64,000 nt of DNA from positions 62,001 to 126,000 of IMG/VR virus record IMGVR_UViG_3300020190_000010. One strand, given 5' to 3'. A model generated the notes under the pieces. That model was not told the origin of the DNA and made no database searches. It saw only the letters and a list, made by a program, of their open reading frames with translations. The DNA comes from a virus. The first letter of the stretch is position 1. Each line of letters begins with the position of its first letter. The position numbers and the translations under genes are program-made. This document shows, piece after piece, positions 17,004-25,997 of this stretch.

Positions 17004-17316
17004 ACTTAATCCAGTTGCTCAAACTTTTAGTGGTTTTAGTGGTAGAATATCATCCAAGCGTGTGATGATGTTTTTTTCTTTTGGTGTTATGATATTTATG
17101 GCAATAGTATCAACCTTTTATGATAAGAAAGTTGAACAATTTATATTCGATGGTTTTCTTTACATAGTAGTTGGTAGTCTTTTTTCAGTAGCATCAGAAC
17201 AATTTGCAAACAAATTTACAAAGATAGAAAATGGAGAAGGTGATGAATACTATTCAGATTACGATGAGCAAGATATTATTGATGAACCACCAAAAAGAAA
17301 ACGGAGAAATTTATGA
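16996..17316 (+). CDS. Small two-helix membrane protein (holin candidate)
   Basis: This 106-residue protein starts at TTG 16996, overlapping the upstream stop by 8 nt. Hydrophobic segments lie at about residues 24-42 (VMMFFSFGVMIFMAIVS) and 50-68 (IFDGFLYIVVGSLFSVAS), followed by a highly charged tail ending PPKRKRRNL. Small size, two membrane helices and a basic tail fit a holin, but many phage membrane proteins look the same and no endolysin is visible in this window. It overlaps the next gene through ATGA. Confidence 0.5.
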   Translation: MNKLNPVAQTFSGFSGRISSKRVMMFFSFGVMIFMAIVSTFYDKKVEQFIFDGFLYIVVGSLFSVASEQFANKFTKIENGEGDEYYSDYDEQDIIDEPPKRKRRNL

Positions 17317-17888
17317 AAGCGGTAATAATTGAAAGAGCAGTTCCAACTAATAAGAAACTTTATTCGAGAATAAAATCGAGAATTAAAAGTAAATATAAAG
17401 TATGGCCAAGTGCATATGCTTCAGGTGCTCTTGTTAAAGCATACAAAGCTGCAGGTGGTGGATTTCGTAATGTAAAAGAAACTATTGTAAATCCTGGCTA
17501 TCAACTTGAAGGATATGCTACAAATGCTTGTGGTAAAATCACCGAATTACATTTTCGTTTACAAGAAAGTGAACCTAATATGATGAATGAAGCAGAATAT
17601 CGTGGTAGAAAAGTATCATTAGGTAAACCATTCAGAACACCGGGTGGTCCAAAAAAATTTTCCGTGTATGTAAAAAAACCAAATGGTAATATCGTAAAAG
17701 TAAACTTTGGTCACAAGGGCGAAGGTGGTAAGAAAACCATGCGTATTAAAAAAAGTAATGCAGCTCGTAGAAAATCATTTCGTGCTCGTCACAATTGTCA
17801 ATCTCCCGGACCAAGACATAAGGCAAGATATTGGTCATGCCGTTTTGGATGGCCGTCAAGTGGCAAAGGTGCAATAGATAAGACTTAA
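17313..17888 (+). CDS. Basic conserved phage protein (DUF5872-like)
   Basis: This is a 191-residue, strongly basic protein. The N-terminal part has SKYKVWPSAYASGALVKAYK, a motif I associate with small phage proteins of the DUF5872 type. The C-terminal part has PGGPKKFSVYVKKPNGNIVK, then MRIKKSNAARRKSFRARHNC and ARYWSCRFGWP. The paired Cys and Arg/Lys clusters suggest nucleic-acid or scaffold binding. It shares the basic ARRKS/ARKGG style with the gene at 19035. The biological role is unknown. It overlaps the upstream membrane-protein gene by 4 nt. Confidence 0.55.
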   Translation: MKAVIIERAVPTNKKLYSRIKSRIKSKYKVWPSAYASGALVKAYKAAGGGFRNVKETIVNPGYQLEGYATNACGKITELHFRLQESEPNMMNEAEYRGRKVSLGKPFRTPGGPKKFSVYVKKPNGNIVKVNFGHKGEGGKKTMRIKKSNAARRKSFRARHNCQSPGPRHKARYWSCRFGWPSSGKGAIDKT

Positions 17889-17891
17889 TAT

Positions 17892-19016
17892 ATGAACCCA
17901 GCAACTTTCAAGTCGATGCTTACTCCCGAAATGGGAACAAATAATGTTACAGATACAGACCACGCTGCACAAATACTTGCTGATGCATATGATTTGGCAA
18001 ACATAGGTTCTAGTTGCACATTTTTTGGTTCATCAGTTATTAGTGGTGATAAAGATACATTGCAAAAATTTATCAAGTTAGCTTTTGATACCAATAAAAC
18101 TACAAATACAAAAGAAGGTTTTATTTTAATGGCAACTGGATTTTGTGCATATTGGTTGAAAGCTATATTTACACCATTACCAACTTTGCCTCCTACGATA
18201 AGTCCGTTAAAAGGCACAACTGTTCTTTTTCCAGGAGAACCTACGGAATTGGAAAAAGATTTAATAAAGGCATTTGACCAACCAGAATTTGAAATGTTTG
18301 CTGATACATTGTATAATGCATTAGTTGCACATCATACTAAAATAGCAGGAACATATAATGGACTAATACCCGCTTTTCCATCACCAATTCCTGGTATATT
18401 GCCTTGGGTTGCAATTTTAAGTGCACCTTTACCTGATACAGGAACTTCCGGCACAAGTGGAAAGGATGGATCATCTGGAACAAAAGGTAATGGTGGAACT
18501 GGTGGAACATCTGGAACTGGTGGAACATCTGGAACTGGTGGAACATCTGGAACTGGTGGAACATCTGGAACTTCTGGTTCTGGTGGAACTGGTGGAACAT
18601 CTGGAACTGGTGGAACATCTGGAACTGGTGGAACATCTGGAACTTCTGGTTCTGGTGGAACTGGTGGAACATCTGGAACTTCTGGTTCTGATAAAGGTAT
18701 GGGTGGGTTCGATACAAAAGGAGTTTCTGATTATAGAGTAAAGTTAAGATTATCTAATATAGTTCGTAGTGTTGATGGAAAATATAATGCAGATTCTATA
18801 ATAAGATTTGCTTTAAGTGACTTCCAAAGACCTGTACCTAACCAAATAAAATATGATAGTACGTTTAATAAAAAATTGATACCAGAGATTGGAAACTTAA
18901 AAGGACAAGATAGAAATAGATTATTTTACATATTCGATTATATGATTGAACAAAAAAATCTTGAATTAGACAATATAACTGGATATGTAAAATATGGATC
19001 AGTTAAAATAACATAA
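17892..19016 (+). CDS. Structural protein with internal collagen-like segment
   Basis: This protein has 374 residues. An N-terminal helical domain (1 to about 100, including DHAAQILADAYDLANIGSS) is followed by a proline-rich linker. Residues about 183-272 are glycine triplets (GTSGTGGTSGTGG type) forming a collagen-like rod. A C-terminal domain of about 100 residues contains LRLSNIVRSVDGKYNADS and YIFDYMIEQKNLELDN. The architecture of globular head, rod and globular tail resembles an accessory virion fibre. I do not recognise either globular domain. Confidence 0.5.
   Translation: MNPATFKSMLTPEMGTNNVTDTDHAAQILADAYDLANIGSSCTFFGSSVISGDKDTLQKFIKLAFDTNKTTNTKEGFILMATGFCAYWLKAIFTPLPTLPPTISPLKGTTVLFPGEPTELEKDLIKAFDQPEFEMFADTLYNALVAHHTKIAGTYNGLIPAFPSPIPGILPWVAILSAPLPDTGTSGTSGKDGSSGTKGNGGTGGTSGTGGTSGTGGTSGTGGTSGTSGSGGTGGTSGTGGTSGTGGTSGTSGSGGTGGTSGTSGSDKGMGGFDTKGVSDYRVKLRLSNIVRSVDGKYNADSIIRFALSDFQRPVPNQIKYDSTFNKKLIPEIGNLKGQDRNRLFYIFDYMIEQKNLELDNITGYVKYGSVKIT
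18494..18685 (+). repeat. 18-nt tandem repeats (collagen-like coding)
   Basis: Perfect and near-perfect copies of GGTGGAACATCTGGAACT are arranged in three larger blocks, each ending in a TCTGGTTCT variant. All are in frame. Confidence 0.85.
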
Positions 19017-19021
19017 TACTA

Positions 19022-19031
19022 CATATTTATC
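19022..19031 (+). promoter_or_regulatory. TATTTAT-type promoter candidate, nearly touching the start codon
   Basis: CATATTTATC ends only 3 nt before ATG 19035. If it is a -10-like box, the transcript would be leaderless or nearly so. Confidence 0.4.
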
Positions 19032-19034
19032 TAT

Positions 19035-19379
19035 ATGAATAAATGCACAGAAAATATAGTAAGAGAAATAATAAACAAATATCTACGATCAGTAATCATC
19101 GAAGGAAAAAAACCCAGTGGTGGTCTTACTGGTTGGTTTAGAGAAAAATGGGTTGATATTTCTCGTAATAAAAAAAGTGGTGGCCATCCACCATGCGGCG
19201 CCTCTGCTGGTAGTAAGGCAAGAAAAGGTGGTAAAAGAGCATATCCCAAATGTGTTCCTGCATCAAAAGCCGCTTCAATGTCAAAAAAACAAAAAAGAAG
19301 TGCAGTATCACGAAAAAGAAAACACGGTACAACCGGTCGTGGTAAGGCAAAAATGGTTTCAACTTATACAAAAGGTTAA
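19035..19379 (+). CDS. Small basic protein of unknown function
   Basis: This is a 114-residue, very basic protein. A helical N-terminus (ENIVREIINKYLRSVIIEG) precedes GGLTGWFREKWVDISR and then GGHPPCGASAGSKA, AYPKCVPASKAASMSKKQ and VSRKRKHGTTGRG. The two Cys residues and the Lys/Arg-rich tail suggest DNA, RNA or capsid-scaffold binding. The GWFREKWVDI motif recurs in small proteins of many phages. No enzymatic motif is visible. An in-frame start further downstream is possible because the promoter-like box lies so close. Confidence 0.55.
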   Translation: MNKCTENIVREIINKYLRSVIIEGKKPSGGLTGWFREKWVDISRNKKSGGHPPCGASAGSKARKGGKRAYPKCVPASKAASMSKKQKRSAVSRKRKHGTTGRGKAKMVSTYTKG

Positions 19380-19381
19380 TT

Positions 19382-19720
19382 ATGAATGGTGTTTTGGAAG
19401 AAAAAATTGGCAAATATGTGAAAATGTTTGTCATTGGAGTTTTTGCAATACTTTTTGTTTATTTAGTTTATGACAATAATCGTTCAAAAGAACAGATAAA
19501 GACATCAACAAAAACAAAAGATAGTTTAGACGCTTTAATAAACAAATATGAGTTTGATTATACTAATTTGAAAAAAAGAGCTGATGAATTAGACTCACTA
19601 ATTAAAGTTCGTAAGGACAGTATTCTTATCATACGAAAAAAATTCTATGTTTATCGTGATAAAGAAATAAAAAATCCTGATGAAGCCACAAAGTATATTA
19701 TCAACTTTTTGAAAGACTAA
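19382..19720 (+). CDS. Inner-membrane coiled-coil protein, i-spanin-like
   Basis: The 112-residue protein has one N-terminal membrane helix (residues about 15-33, MFVIGVFAILFVYLVY) followed by a predicted coiled coil (about 38-80: SLDALINKYEFDYTNLKKRADELDSL). That layout is the one used by Rz-type inner-membrane spanins. The gene lies 3 nt before another membrane-linked coiled-coil gene and directly upstream of the terminase. Spanin function is inferred from architecture only. Confidence 0.45.
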   Translation: MNGVLEEKIGKYVKMFVIGVFAILFVYLVYDNNRSKEQIKTSTKTKDSLDALINKYEFDYTNLKKRADELDSLIKVRKDSILIIRKKFYVYRDKEIKNPDEATKYIINFLKD

Positions 19721-19723
19721 TCT

Positions 19724-20095
19724 ATGAAGTATTTAATTGCCCTATTATTTTCAGTAACAACTGTGTTTGCAGTTGAAAATGACTCTGTTATATGTTTTAA
19801 GAAAACCGATGTGGTGAAGATGGCAAATCGTATTCAACTAATTCGTGATTCAGTTGAATATCTAACCGCAGTTGTAAATGCTCAAGATACTTTAATAGAA
19901 TTTCACCAAACTCGTTTTGACTTATATCACCAACAATTAAAAAATCGTGACCAAGCTATTGATGCTTGTAAAAAAAGAAGTGTAGAATTGGAAAAAATTA
20001 TTGATGAACTCCAACCAAAATGGTATGATAATAAATTACTTTGGTTCTTTACTGGTGTTGGAACTACTCTTGGGATAGTATTTGCAGTTCAATGA
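19724..20095 (+). CDS. Secreted coiled-coil protein with C-terminal membrane anchor, spanin-like
   Basis: This 123-residue protein has an N-terminal signal sequence (MKYLIALLFSVTTVFA, probable cleavage after AxA-like VFA). A helical coiled-coil region (about 30-95) follows, then a C-terminal membrane helix (LLWFFTGVGTTLGIVFA). There is no lipobox. A periplasmic coiled coil anchored at one end fits a lysis spanin, perhaps partnering the 19382 protein, although u-spanins usually carry a lipid signal. The stop overlaps the terminase start as ATGA. Confidence 0.45.
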   Translation: MKYLIALLFSVTTVFAVENDSVICFKKTDVVKMANRIQLIRDSVEYLTAVVNAQDTLIEFHQTRFDLYHQQLKNRDQAIDACKKRSVELEKIIDELQPKWYDNKLLWFFTGVGTTLGIVFAVQ

Positions 20096-21675
20096 GTAAG
20101 AATCTAAAAGATATTATCAAAGAAGAATACGCAAAGTGTGCCGCTAATCCGGTATACTTTATGAAGCGTTATGCTAAAATTCAACATCCAACCCGTGGCA
20201 AGATATTATTCGACCTATATCCATTTCAGGAAGATGTCCTCAAAGAATTTAACACTAACCGGTGGAACATTGTATTAAAGTCTCGTCAGTTAGGTATATC
20301 CACAGTTATTGCTGGATATTCACTTTGGTTGATGTTATTCAATCAAGATAAAAACATTCTTGTTATTGCTACAAAACAAGAAACTGCTAAAAACTTGGTT
20401 ACAAAAGTTCGTGTTATGTATGATAATATGCCAAGTTGGTTAAAGACTGGTGTTCAAGAAGATAATAAACTTTCACTCCGATTTAAGAACGGTTCACAAA
20501 TTAAAGCCGTTTCTGCTGCAGCTGACTCTGCTCGTTCTGAAGCACTTTCACTTCTTATCATAGACGAGGCCGCCTTTATTGATGATATAGATAGAATATG
20601 GGCATCTGCACAACAAACACTTGCAACCGGTGGTACTGCAATAATCAACTCTACTCCAAATGGTGTTGGTAATTTTTATCATAAACAATGGGTAAATGCA
20701 ATAAACAAAGAAAGTGCATTTAATCCAATAGAATTATTATGGCAAGTTCATCCAGACCGTGACCAAAAATGGCGCGATGAACAAGACAAACTATTGGGTC
20801 CTAATATGGCAAAACAAGAGTGTGATGGAAATTTTCTTACATCTGGTCGTTCCGTAATTGATGGTGAACTTGTCCAATGGTATGAACAAACTTATGTGTG
20901 TGAACCAAAAGAACGGCGTGGTGCAGAGGATGCTTATTGGATTTGGGATTATCCAGAACCAAATAAAACATATATGGTTATTGCTGACGTTGCTCGTGGT
21001 GACGGAAATGATAATTCAGCATTCCATGTGATTGATGTAGAAAATATGGAACAAGTTGCAGAATACAAAGGTAAACTCGATACAAAAACTTATGGTAATA
21101 TGTTAGTATCAGTTGCAACAGAATATAACGATGCTCTTCTTGTAGTTGAAAATGCTAACATTGGGTGGGCAGCAATTCAACAGATTATTGATAGAGGTTA
21201 TCCAAATCTTTATTATACATACCGTGAAGATGGGTATACTGATCCATCCGTTCATATTCCAAAGGGTTATGACTTAAAAGACAAGGCACAAATGATTCCT
21301 GGATTTACTACAAGTGCTAAAACAAGACCACTTTTGATTTCAAAATTGGAAACATATTTTCGTGAAAGATTACCAATAATAAAGTCTTCAAGATTAACAC
21401 AAGAACTATATGTGTTTGTTTGGAATGGTGCAAAGGCAGAGGCACAAACAGGATATAATGATGACTTGGTTATGTCATTTGCAATAGGACTTTGGGTTAG
21501 AGATACTGCTCTAAAACTTCGTCAAGAAGGACTGATGAAGACACGAATGAGTTTGGATTATATGGGGAAATCAACAACACCACTAAAACCTTCATATCAA
21601 TATGGAGATGACCTACATGGTTGGAATATGACAGTCAATGGTCAAAATGAAGACCTTACTTGGTTAATAAAATAG
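20092..21675 (+). CDS. Terminase large subunit
   Basis: The start at ATG 20092 (MSKNLKDIIKEEY) gives 527 residues; an in-frame ATG at 20041 lies within the upstream gene. The ATPase domain shows a Walker A-like SRQLGIST at 64-71, Walker B LLIIDEAAF with D158/E159, and a motif III-like INSTPNG. The C-terminal nuclease has acidic residues in VIADVARGDGND, ALLVVENANIG and NDDLVMSFAIG, matching the RNase H-type nuclease of T4 gp17-like terminases. It translocates DNA into proheads and cuts the concatemer at the portal. No small-subunit gene is recognisable nearby. Confidence 0.95.
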   Translation: MSKNLKDIIKEEYAKCAANPVYFMKRYAKIQHPTRGKILFDLYPFQEDVLKEFNTNRWNIVLKSRQLGISTVIAGYSLWLMLFNQDKNILVIATKQETAKNLVTKVRVMYDNMPSWLKTGVQEDNKLSLRFKNGSQIKAVSAAADSARSEALSLLIIDEAAFIDDIDRIWASAQQTLATGGTAIINSTPNGVGNFYHKQWVNAINKESAFNPIELLWQVHPDRDQKWRDEQDKLLGPNMAKQECDGNFLTSGRSVIDGELVQWYEQTYVCEPKERRGAEDAYWIWDYPEPNKTYMVIADVARGDGNDNSAFHVIDVENMEQVAEYKGKLDTKTYGNMLVSVATEYNDALLVVENANIGWAAIQQIIDRGYPNLYYTYREDGYTDPSVHIPKGYDLKDKAQMIPGFTTSAKTRPLLISKLETYFRERLPIIKSSRLTQELYVFVWNGAKAEAQTGYNDDLVMSFAIGLWVRDTALKLRQEGLMKTRMSLDYMGKSTTPLKPSYQYGDDLHGWNMTVNGQNEDLTWLIK

Positions 21676-21693
21676 AGTTTGTATTTTTTCCTA

Positions 21694-21703
21694 CATATTT
21701 ATA
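21694..21703 (+). promoter_or_regulatory. TATTTAT-type promoter candidate
   Basis: CATATTTATA ends 31 nt before the portal start. Confidence 0.5.
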
Positions 21704-21734
21704 TTAAGTTTATATTACATAAAATAGGTGACAA

Positions 21735-23600
21735 ATGGCACAAAATAAATCATTGTTTGATAGACTAAAAACACTTTTTTCTACTAATGTTGTTGTTCGT
21801 AATGTTGGTGGTAAAAAATTAAAAGTTGTTGATACTGCTCGCTATCAAGGTGATGGAAACCCACACACATCAAAAGTTATTGATAGATATGGCAGATTAC
21901 ATGGAACAAAGGGAACACCAATATCAGTATACAATCAATACAATTCATTCGCAGCAACAAAAATAGATCTTTATACTGATTATGAATCAATGGACACAGA
22001 TGCCATAATATCATCTGCACTTGACATATATGCAGATGAAAGCACACTCAAAAATAATCAAGGTGATGTTTTAACTATCAAAACTGACAATGACAATATA
22101 CGTAAAATTCTTCGTAATCTTTTTTATGATGTTCTTAATATAGAATATAATCTTTGGCCATGGATTCGTAATCTTTGTAAATACGGTGATTTTTATTTGT
22201 ATATGGATGTAAAGGAAGAATTGGGTGTTACAAATGTTGTTCCGTTTTCACCATATGAAGTTCAAAGAGAAGAAGGAACTGATCCGGAACATATCTATAT
22301 GACAAAATTTGTATACGAAGGTCCTCTTGGTAGAGGTGAATTTCAAAATTATGAAATGGCACATTTTAGATTATTAGGTGATACTAATTATCTTCCTTAT
22401 GGTAAATCAATTTTAGAAGGTGCTCGTAAACTTTACAAACAACTAGTTTTAATGGAAGATGCGATGTTGATACATCGTATTATGCGTGCTCCTGAAAAAC
22501 GTATTTTCAAAGTTGATATTGGTAATATACCACCGGCTGAAGTAGACCAATACATGAATAACCTTATGAATAGAATGAAGAAGACTCCCGTTATCAATGA
22601 ACAGACTGGTGACTACAATCTCCGTTTTAATATGCAAAATCTTTTGGAAGACTTTTATCTTCCTGTTCGTGGTGGACAATCTGGTACACAAATTGAAACA
22701 CTTGCAGGTTTACAATATCAAGCAATTGAAGATATTGAATATCTTAAAAGTAAAATATTTGCTGCCCTAAAAGTTCCAAAACCGTATTTGGGCTATGATG
22801 AAAGTATAGAAGGAAAGGCAACACTTGCCGCTCTTGATATTCGTTTTGCTAGAACAATAGAAAGAGTACAGAGAATTGTGATTTCTGAATTGACAAAGAT
22901 TGCTATTGTTCATCTATATTCACAGGGATATGAAAATGCAGATTTGGTAAACTTTGAATTGGGATTAACAGGACCTTCTATCATATATGAACAAGAAAAA
23001 GTTGCTCTTATGAAAGAAAAAGTGGACTTGGCGGGAACACTGATAGAAAAGAAACTATTTTCATTGAAATATATTTATTCAAACATATTTAACCTTTCAG
23101 AAGACGAAGCAGAATTTGAAAAGAATGAAGTTCTTGAAGATATTAAACATATGTTCCGTCAAAAACAAATTGAAAATGAAGGAAATGATCCAGCAGTAAC
23201 AAAGGAGTCATTTGGAACACCACATGATATTGCAAGTATGCAAATTCGTGGTGGTAGTAAAATGATAACCGATAATGAAGTTCCAGAAGGTGGTTGGCCT
23301 GGAGCTGGTAGACCTGCTAAGAATTTAAGTTATGGAACAGATAACAGTCCATTTGGCAGGGATCCAATCGGAAAGAAAGATATTGGTAATACATTGAAGG
23401 TTAATAATTCACCAAAAGTAAATTACAAAGGAAATTCACCGTTATCACTTGAAAACCGTGATATAGGTAAATTGATAGATAGTATGTCCGGTATAAAGAT
23501 TAAAACAAAAAAAATAATATCGGAAAGTCTTAAACCGACTATTAAACACGAAAATGAATCAAATTTGTTGAATGAGAACAATTTATTAGATGAATTGTAA
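21735..23600 (+). CDS. Portal vertex protein (T4 gp20-like)
   Basis: The protein has 621 residues, with AAAATAGGTGAC upstream. The middle of the protein carries the T4-like portal core: DAIISSALDIYADEST, YGDFYLYMD, EDAMLIHRIMRAPEKRIFKVDIGN and KSKIFAALKVPKPYLGYDE. The last 130 residues are low in complexity (GGWPGAG, repeated Asn/Ser) and probably face the capsid interior. It forms the dodecameric DNA channel that docks the terminase and nucleates head assembly. Its position directly after the terminase is standard. Confidence 0.92.
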   Translation: MAQNKSLFDRLKTLFSTNVVVRNVGGKKLKVVDTARYQGDGNPHTSKVIDRYGRLHGTKGTPISVYNQYNSFAATKIDLYTDYESMDTDAIISSALDIYADESTLKNNQGDVLTIKTDNDNIRKILRNLFYDVLNIEYNLWPWIRNLCKYGDFYLYMDVKEELGVTNVVPFSPYEVQREEGTDPEHIYMTKFVYEGPLGRGEFQNYEMAHFRLLGDTNYLPYGKSILEGARKLYKQLVLMEDAMLIHRIMRAPEKRIFKVDIGNIPPAEVDQYMNNLMNRMKKTPVINEQTGDYNLRFNMQNLLEDFYLPVRGGQSGTQIETLAGLQYQAIEDIEYLKSKIFAALKVPKPYLGYDESIEGKATLAALDIRFARTIERVQRIVISELTKIAIVHLYSQGYENADLVNFELGLTGPSIIYEQEKVALMKEKVDLAGTLIEKKLFSLKYIYSNIFNLSEDEAEFEKNEVLEDIKHMFRQKQIENEGNDPAVTKESFGTPHDIASMQIRGGSKMITDNEVPEGGWPGAGRPAKNLSYGTDNSPFGRDPIGKKDIGNTLKVNNSPKVNYKGNSPLSLENRDIGKLIDSMSGIKIKTKKIISESLKPTIKHENESNLLNENNLLDEL

Positions 23601-23607
23601 AATTGCC

Positions 23608-23617
23608 TATATTTATT
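23608..23617 (+). promoter_or_regulatory. TATTTAT-type promoter candidate
   Basis: TATATTTATT ends 34 nt before the gene at 23652. Confidence 0.5.
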
Positions 23618-23651
23618 CTATGAAAGTGCACATAAACAGGTATAAGGAACA

Positions 23652-24494
23652 ATGAAGAAAATTAAACATTCTAAATTCAAAAATACTGCAATGCTGTTTG
23701 AGTTATTGACTCGTCAAATAACATCAGACATCATTTCCTCCAACGAATCTGTTGCCATTCAGATTCTCAAAAAATTCTTTAATAAGAACACAGAACTTAT
23801 TAAAGAATATAAATTGTATAAAACCCTTTGTGATGAAAAATTAAAGTCAGACACAAAGGCAAATATGTTAATAGAGGCAGTATTGAAAGCAAGACGTGGA
23901 TTAAACAAACATAAATTACAGAACGAAAAGTATGAATTGATAAAATCAATCAAAGAAAACTTTGATATTGATACATTTTTTCAAACAAAAGTTCAAAATT
24001 ACAAACTTCTTGCTTCCGTATACAAAGTTTTTGAATATAATGAATTGGATAATCCAGTTGAAATTACAAAGTCTCGTATAACCATACTTGAAAGTATAAC
24101 ATCAAAACAAAATACATCCGTAATAACCGAAGATGTTGCTATTGCACAGGAACCAAAAGAAGTTCGTTTGATGGCTTACAAGTATCTTGTTGAAAAATTT
24201 AATGCAAAATATAGTAATTTAACGGAATCACAAAAGGTATTATTACGAGAATACATAGAAAATGTTAGTAATACAAATAACTTAAAGTCTCTTGTTCAAA
24301 CAGAAGCGGTAACTATAAAAAGATTGTTTACAAAAAATATGCATAGGGTAAAAGACAAATCTCTAAAAATAAAATTACAAGAAGTTGCAGGACTTTTGGA
24401 TGAATATGAAACGATAAAGAAAGTAGAAGAAAATCATATCTCTGCTCTACTTCGTTATTACAGTTTAATAGACGATTTATCATGGAGTAAATAA
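23652..24494 (+). CDS. Conserved head-module helical protein of unknown function
   Basis: This 280-residue, almost all-helical, Lys-rich protein begins KHSKFKNTAMLFELLTRQIT and contains KKFFNKNTELIKEYKLYKTL and YKLLASVYKVFEYNE. It lies between portal and protease, where T4-like phages encode prohead core proteins, so a scaffold or core role is plausible. I recognise no enzyme motif. Its stop shares one base with the next start. Confidence 0.55.
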   Translation: MKKIKHSKFKNTAMLFELLTRQITSDIISSNESVAIQILKKFFNKNTELIKEYKLYKTLCDEKLKSDTKANMLIEAVLKARRGLNKHKLQNEKYELIKSIKENFDIDTFFQTKVQNYKLLASVYKVFEYNELDNPVEITKSRITILESITSKQNTSVITEDVAIAQEPKEVRLMAYKYLVEKFNAKYSNLTESQKVLLREYIENVSNTNNLKSLVQTEAVTIKRLFTKNMHRVKDKSLKIKLQEVAGLLDEYETIKKVEENHISALLRYYSLIDDLSWSK

Positions 24495-24814
24495 TGGCAG
24501 TTAATCAAATACACCCATATAATTTTCCTGCTTCACAGGCAAGTGAATTTGAAAGAAAGGGGCATCCTGGAAAATTCTTTCAATCAATAACTTGTGAAAC
24601 CGGAACTACAACTTTTACTTCCTCTAATTTTGGTGCAGGTGGTATAATTGTACCAAATGGAACTACGGGAACTGCATCATTGTCTTTAGGTGGGACCATT
24701 CCACTTTCTGCTATGGCCAGCACTGCTGCAGTTATACACGAATTATCATTACAGAGTGTAACGGTGGATAGTGGAACCGTATATGTTTTAATTCGTAATC
24801 AAATGATTAGGTAA
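24494..24814 (+). CDS. Small head-module protein, possible capsid decoration
   Basis: The 106-residue beta-rich protein (TGTTTFTSSNFGAGGIIVPN, SLSLGGTIPLSAM) ends in hydrophobic strands (VTVDSGTVYVLIRNQM). There is no signal peptide or helix-rich region. Composition and position suggest a capsid-associated or decoration protein, but I do not recognise a family. Confidence 0.5.
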   Translation: MAVNQIHPYNFPASQASEFERKGHPGKFFQSITCETGTTTFTSSNFGAGGIIVPNGTTGTASLSLGGTIPLSAMASTAAVIHELSLQSVTVDSGTVYVLIRNQMIR

Positions 24815-24817
24815 TAT

Positions 24818-25321
24818 ATGAATGTAGAGTCTTTCATAAAAAAATTAAAAGAATCAGAAGAATACCGTCAGTTTGCAGAAGAATTATCATTAGATGAAAT
24901 GAGCACAACTGCTGGTGTTCCCGGATACCAAACGCCAAATGCTTTTGCTAAGAGTGAAGAAGATTTTGAAGAACACAACAAAGAAACTGCAGAAGTTTAT
25001 GGATATAAACTTGTTCCTAAAACAAAAAAGAAAAATTATGAATCAACCTACAAACAGGCAATGGGTTTAATTTCGGAAGGAACATATAAAGATTTTAGAA
25101 CGGATGAAACAAGAAGTTCAAACAGAAAAATAAATGATTCAATTAAGAATATAAATAGAACAATCTACGAAGTAGAAAGAGTTGTTGAACATGCATTGAG
25201 ATTAAAAACAGAAATGAATGTTGATCAAAGAACTCTTTGGGGTGAATCAATGACTAGATTGAGAAAAATATCCGAAAGAATAAATAGAATTACAAAAAAG
25301 ATTAACGAATTAGGTGCATAA
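24818..25321 (+). CDS. Head-module protein with MSTTAGVPGYQTP motif
   Basis: This 167-residue protein carries EMSTTAGVPGYQTPNAF near residues 27-43, a motif I associate with proteins of T4-like head modules. The C-terminal half is a long helical or coiled-coil region (SIKNINRTIYEVERVVEHAL, MTRLRKISERINRITKK). It is probably a prohead core component or protease substrate. No catalytic motif is visible. Confidence 0.55.
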   Translation: MNVESFIKKLKESEEYRQFAEELSLDEMSTTAGVPGYQTPNAFAKSEEDFEEHNKETAEVYGYKLVPKTKKKNYESTYKQAMGLISEGTYKDFRTDETRSSNRKINDSIKNINRTIYEVERVVEHALRLKTEMNVDQRTLWGESMTRLRKISERINRITKKINELGA

Positions 25322-25323
25322 AA

Positions 25324-25995
25324 ATGAAAGAACTACTCGTAGACACCATACTTTTTAATGTAAATCCAAAAATGATTACCGAATCTGAAAAGAAAAATGA
25401 CGGTAAAGTTATAGTTTCGGGTGTTTTACAAAGAGCTGAAGTAAAAAATCAAAATGGTAGAGTATATCCTAAAAAGATTTTAATGCGTGAAGTTAAGAAG
25501 TATACCGAAAATCAAATAAAAGAAAATCGTGCGCTCGGTGAACTTGATCATCCAGATTCATCGGTTATCAATCTTCGTAATGTTTCACATAATGTTCTCG
25601 GTGTAGATTGGAAAGGTAATGATGTAGTTGGAACAGTTGAGATACTACCAACACCATCCGGAAATATCCTAAAACAACTTCTTGATGCGGGTATTCGTCT
25701 TGGAATATCATCAAGAGGTTTAGGTTCTGTTGAAGAAATAAGTGAAAGCACAGTTGAAGTTCAAGATGATTTTGAATTGATTGGTTGGGATTTTGTTTCA
25801 AACCCATCAACTCATGGTGCATTTATGTATCCACAAGGAATGAAAGAAGGTTTACATGAAGAATTGATTACAGAAGGTATATCAACTTCAACAATTGCAA
25901 AAATAGATCCTAAAATAAATCGCATCCACAATAATATAACAAACATTATTTGTGAAATTGGTAATGTTTGTGAATGTATATTTGATGGAAGATAA
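25324..25995 (+). CDS. Prohead core protease (T4 gp21-like)
   Basis: This 223-residue protein has the gp21 hallmarks: VSGVLQRAEVKNQNGRVYPK at the N-terminus, the catalytic His region GELDHPDSS near 79-87, and LGISSRGLGSVEE carrying the nucleophilic Ser near 131. The family matures the prohead by cleaving scaffold, capsid and internal proteins after Glu. Neighbouring scaffold, capsid and ADP-ribosyltransferase products are candidate substrates. The C-terminal tail beyond residue about 175 is variable and may be auto-processed. Confidence 0.9.
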   Translation: MKELLVDTILFNVNPKMITESEKKNDGKVIVSGVLQRAEVKNQNGRVYPKKILMREVKKYTENQIKENRALGELDHPDSSVINLRNVSHNVLGVDWKGNDVVGTVEILPTPSGNILKQLLDAGIRLGISSRGLGSVEEISESTVEVQDDFELIGWDFVSNPSTHGAFMYPQGMKEGLHEELITEGISTSTIAKIDPKINRIHNNITNIICEIGNVCECIFDGR

Positions 25996-25997
25996 CG

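Noticed and set aside
18494-18685. Regular repeats that could be mistaken for a CRISPR array
   Set aside because: There are no unique spacers; repeats are contiguous, in frame and encode Gly-Thr-Ser triplets. The same holds for the 132-nt array at 48144-50655.
20041-20091. Upstream ATG giving a longer terminase
   Set aside because: The extra 17 residues read through the coding region of the preceding protein in another frame and do not resemble terminase; ATG 20092 forms an ATGA junction.
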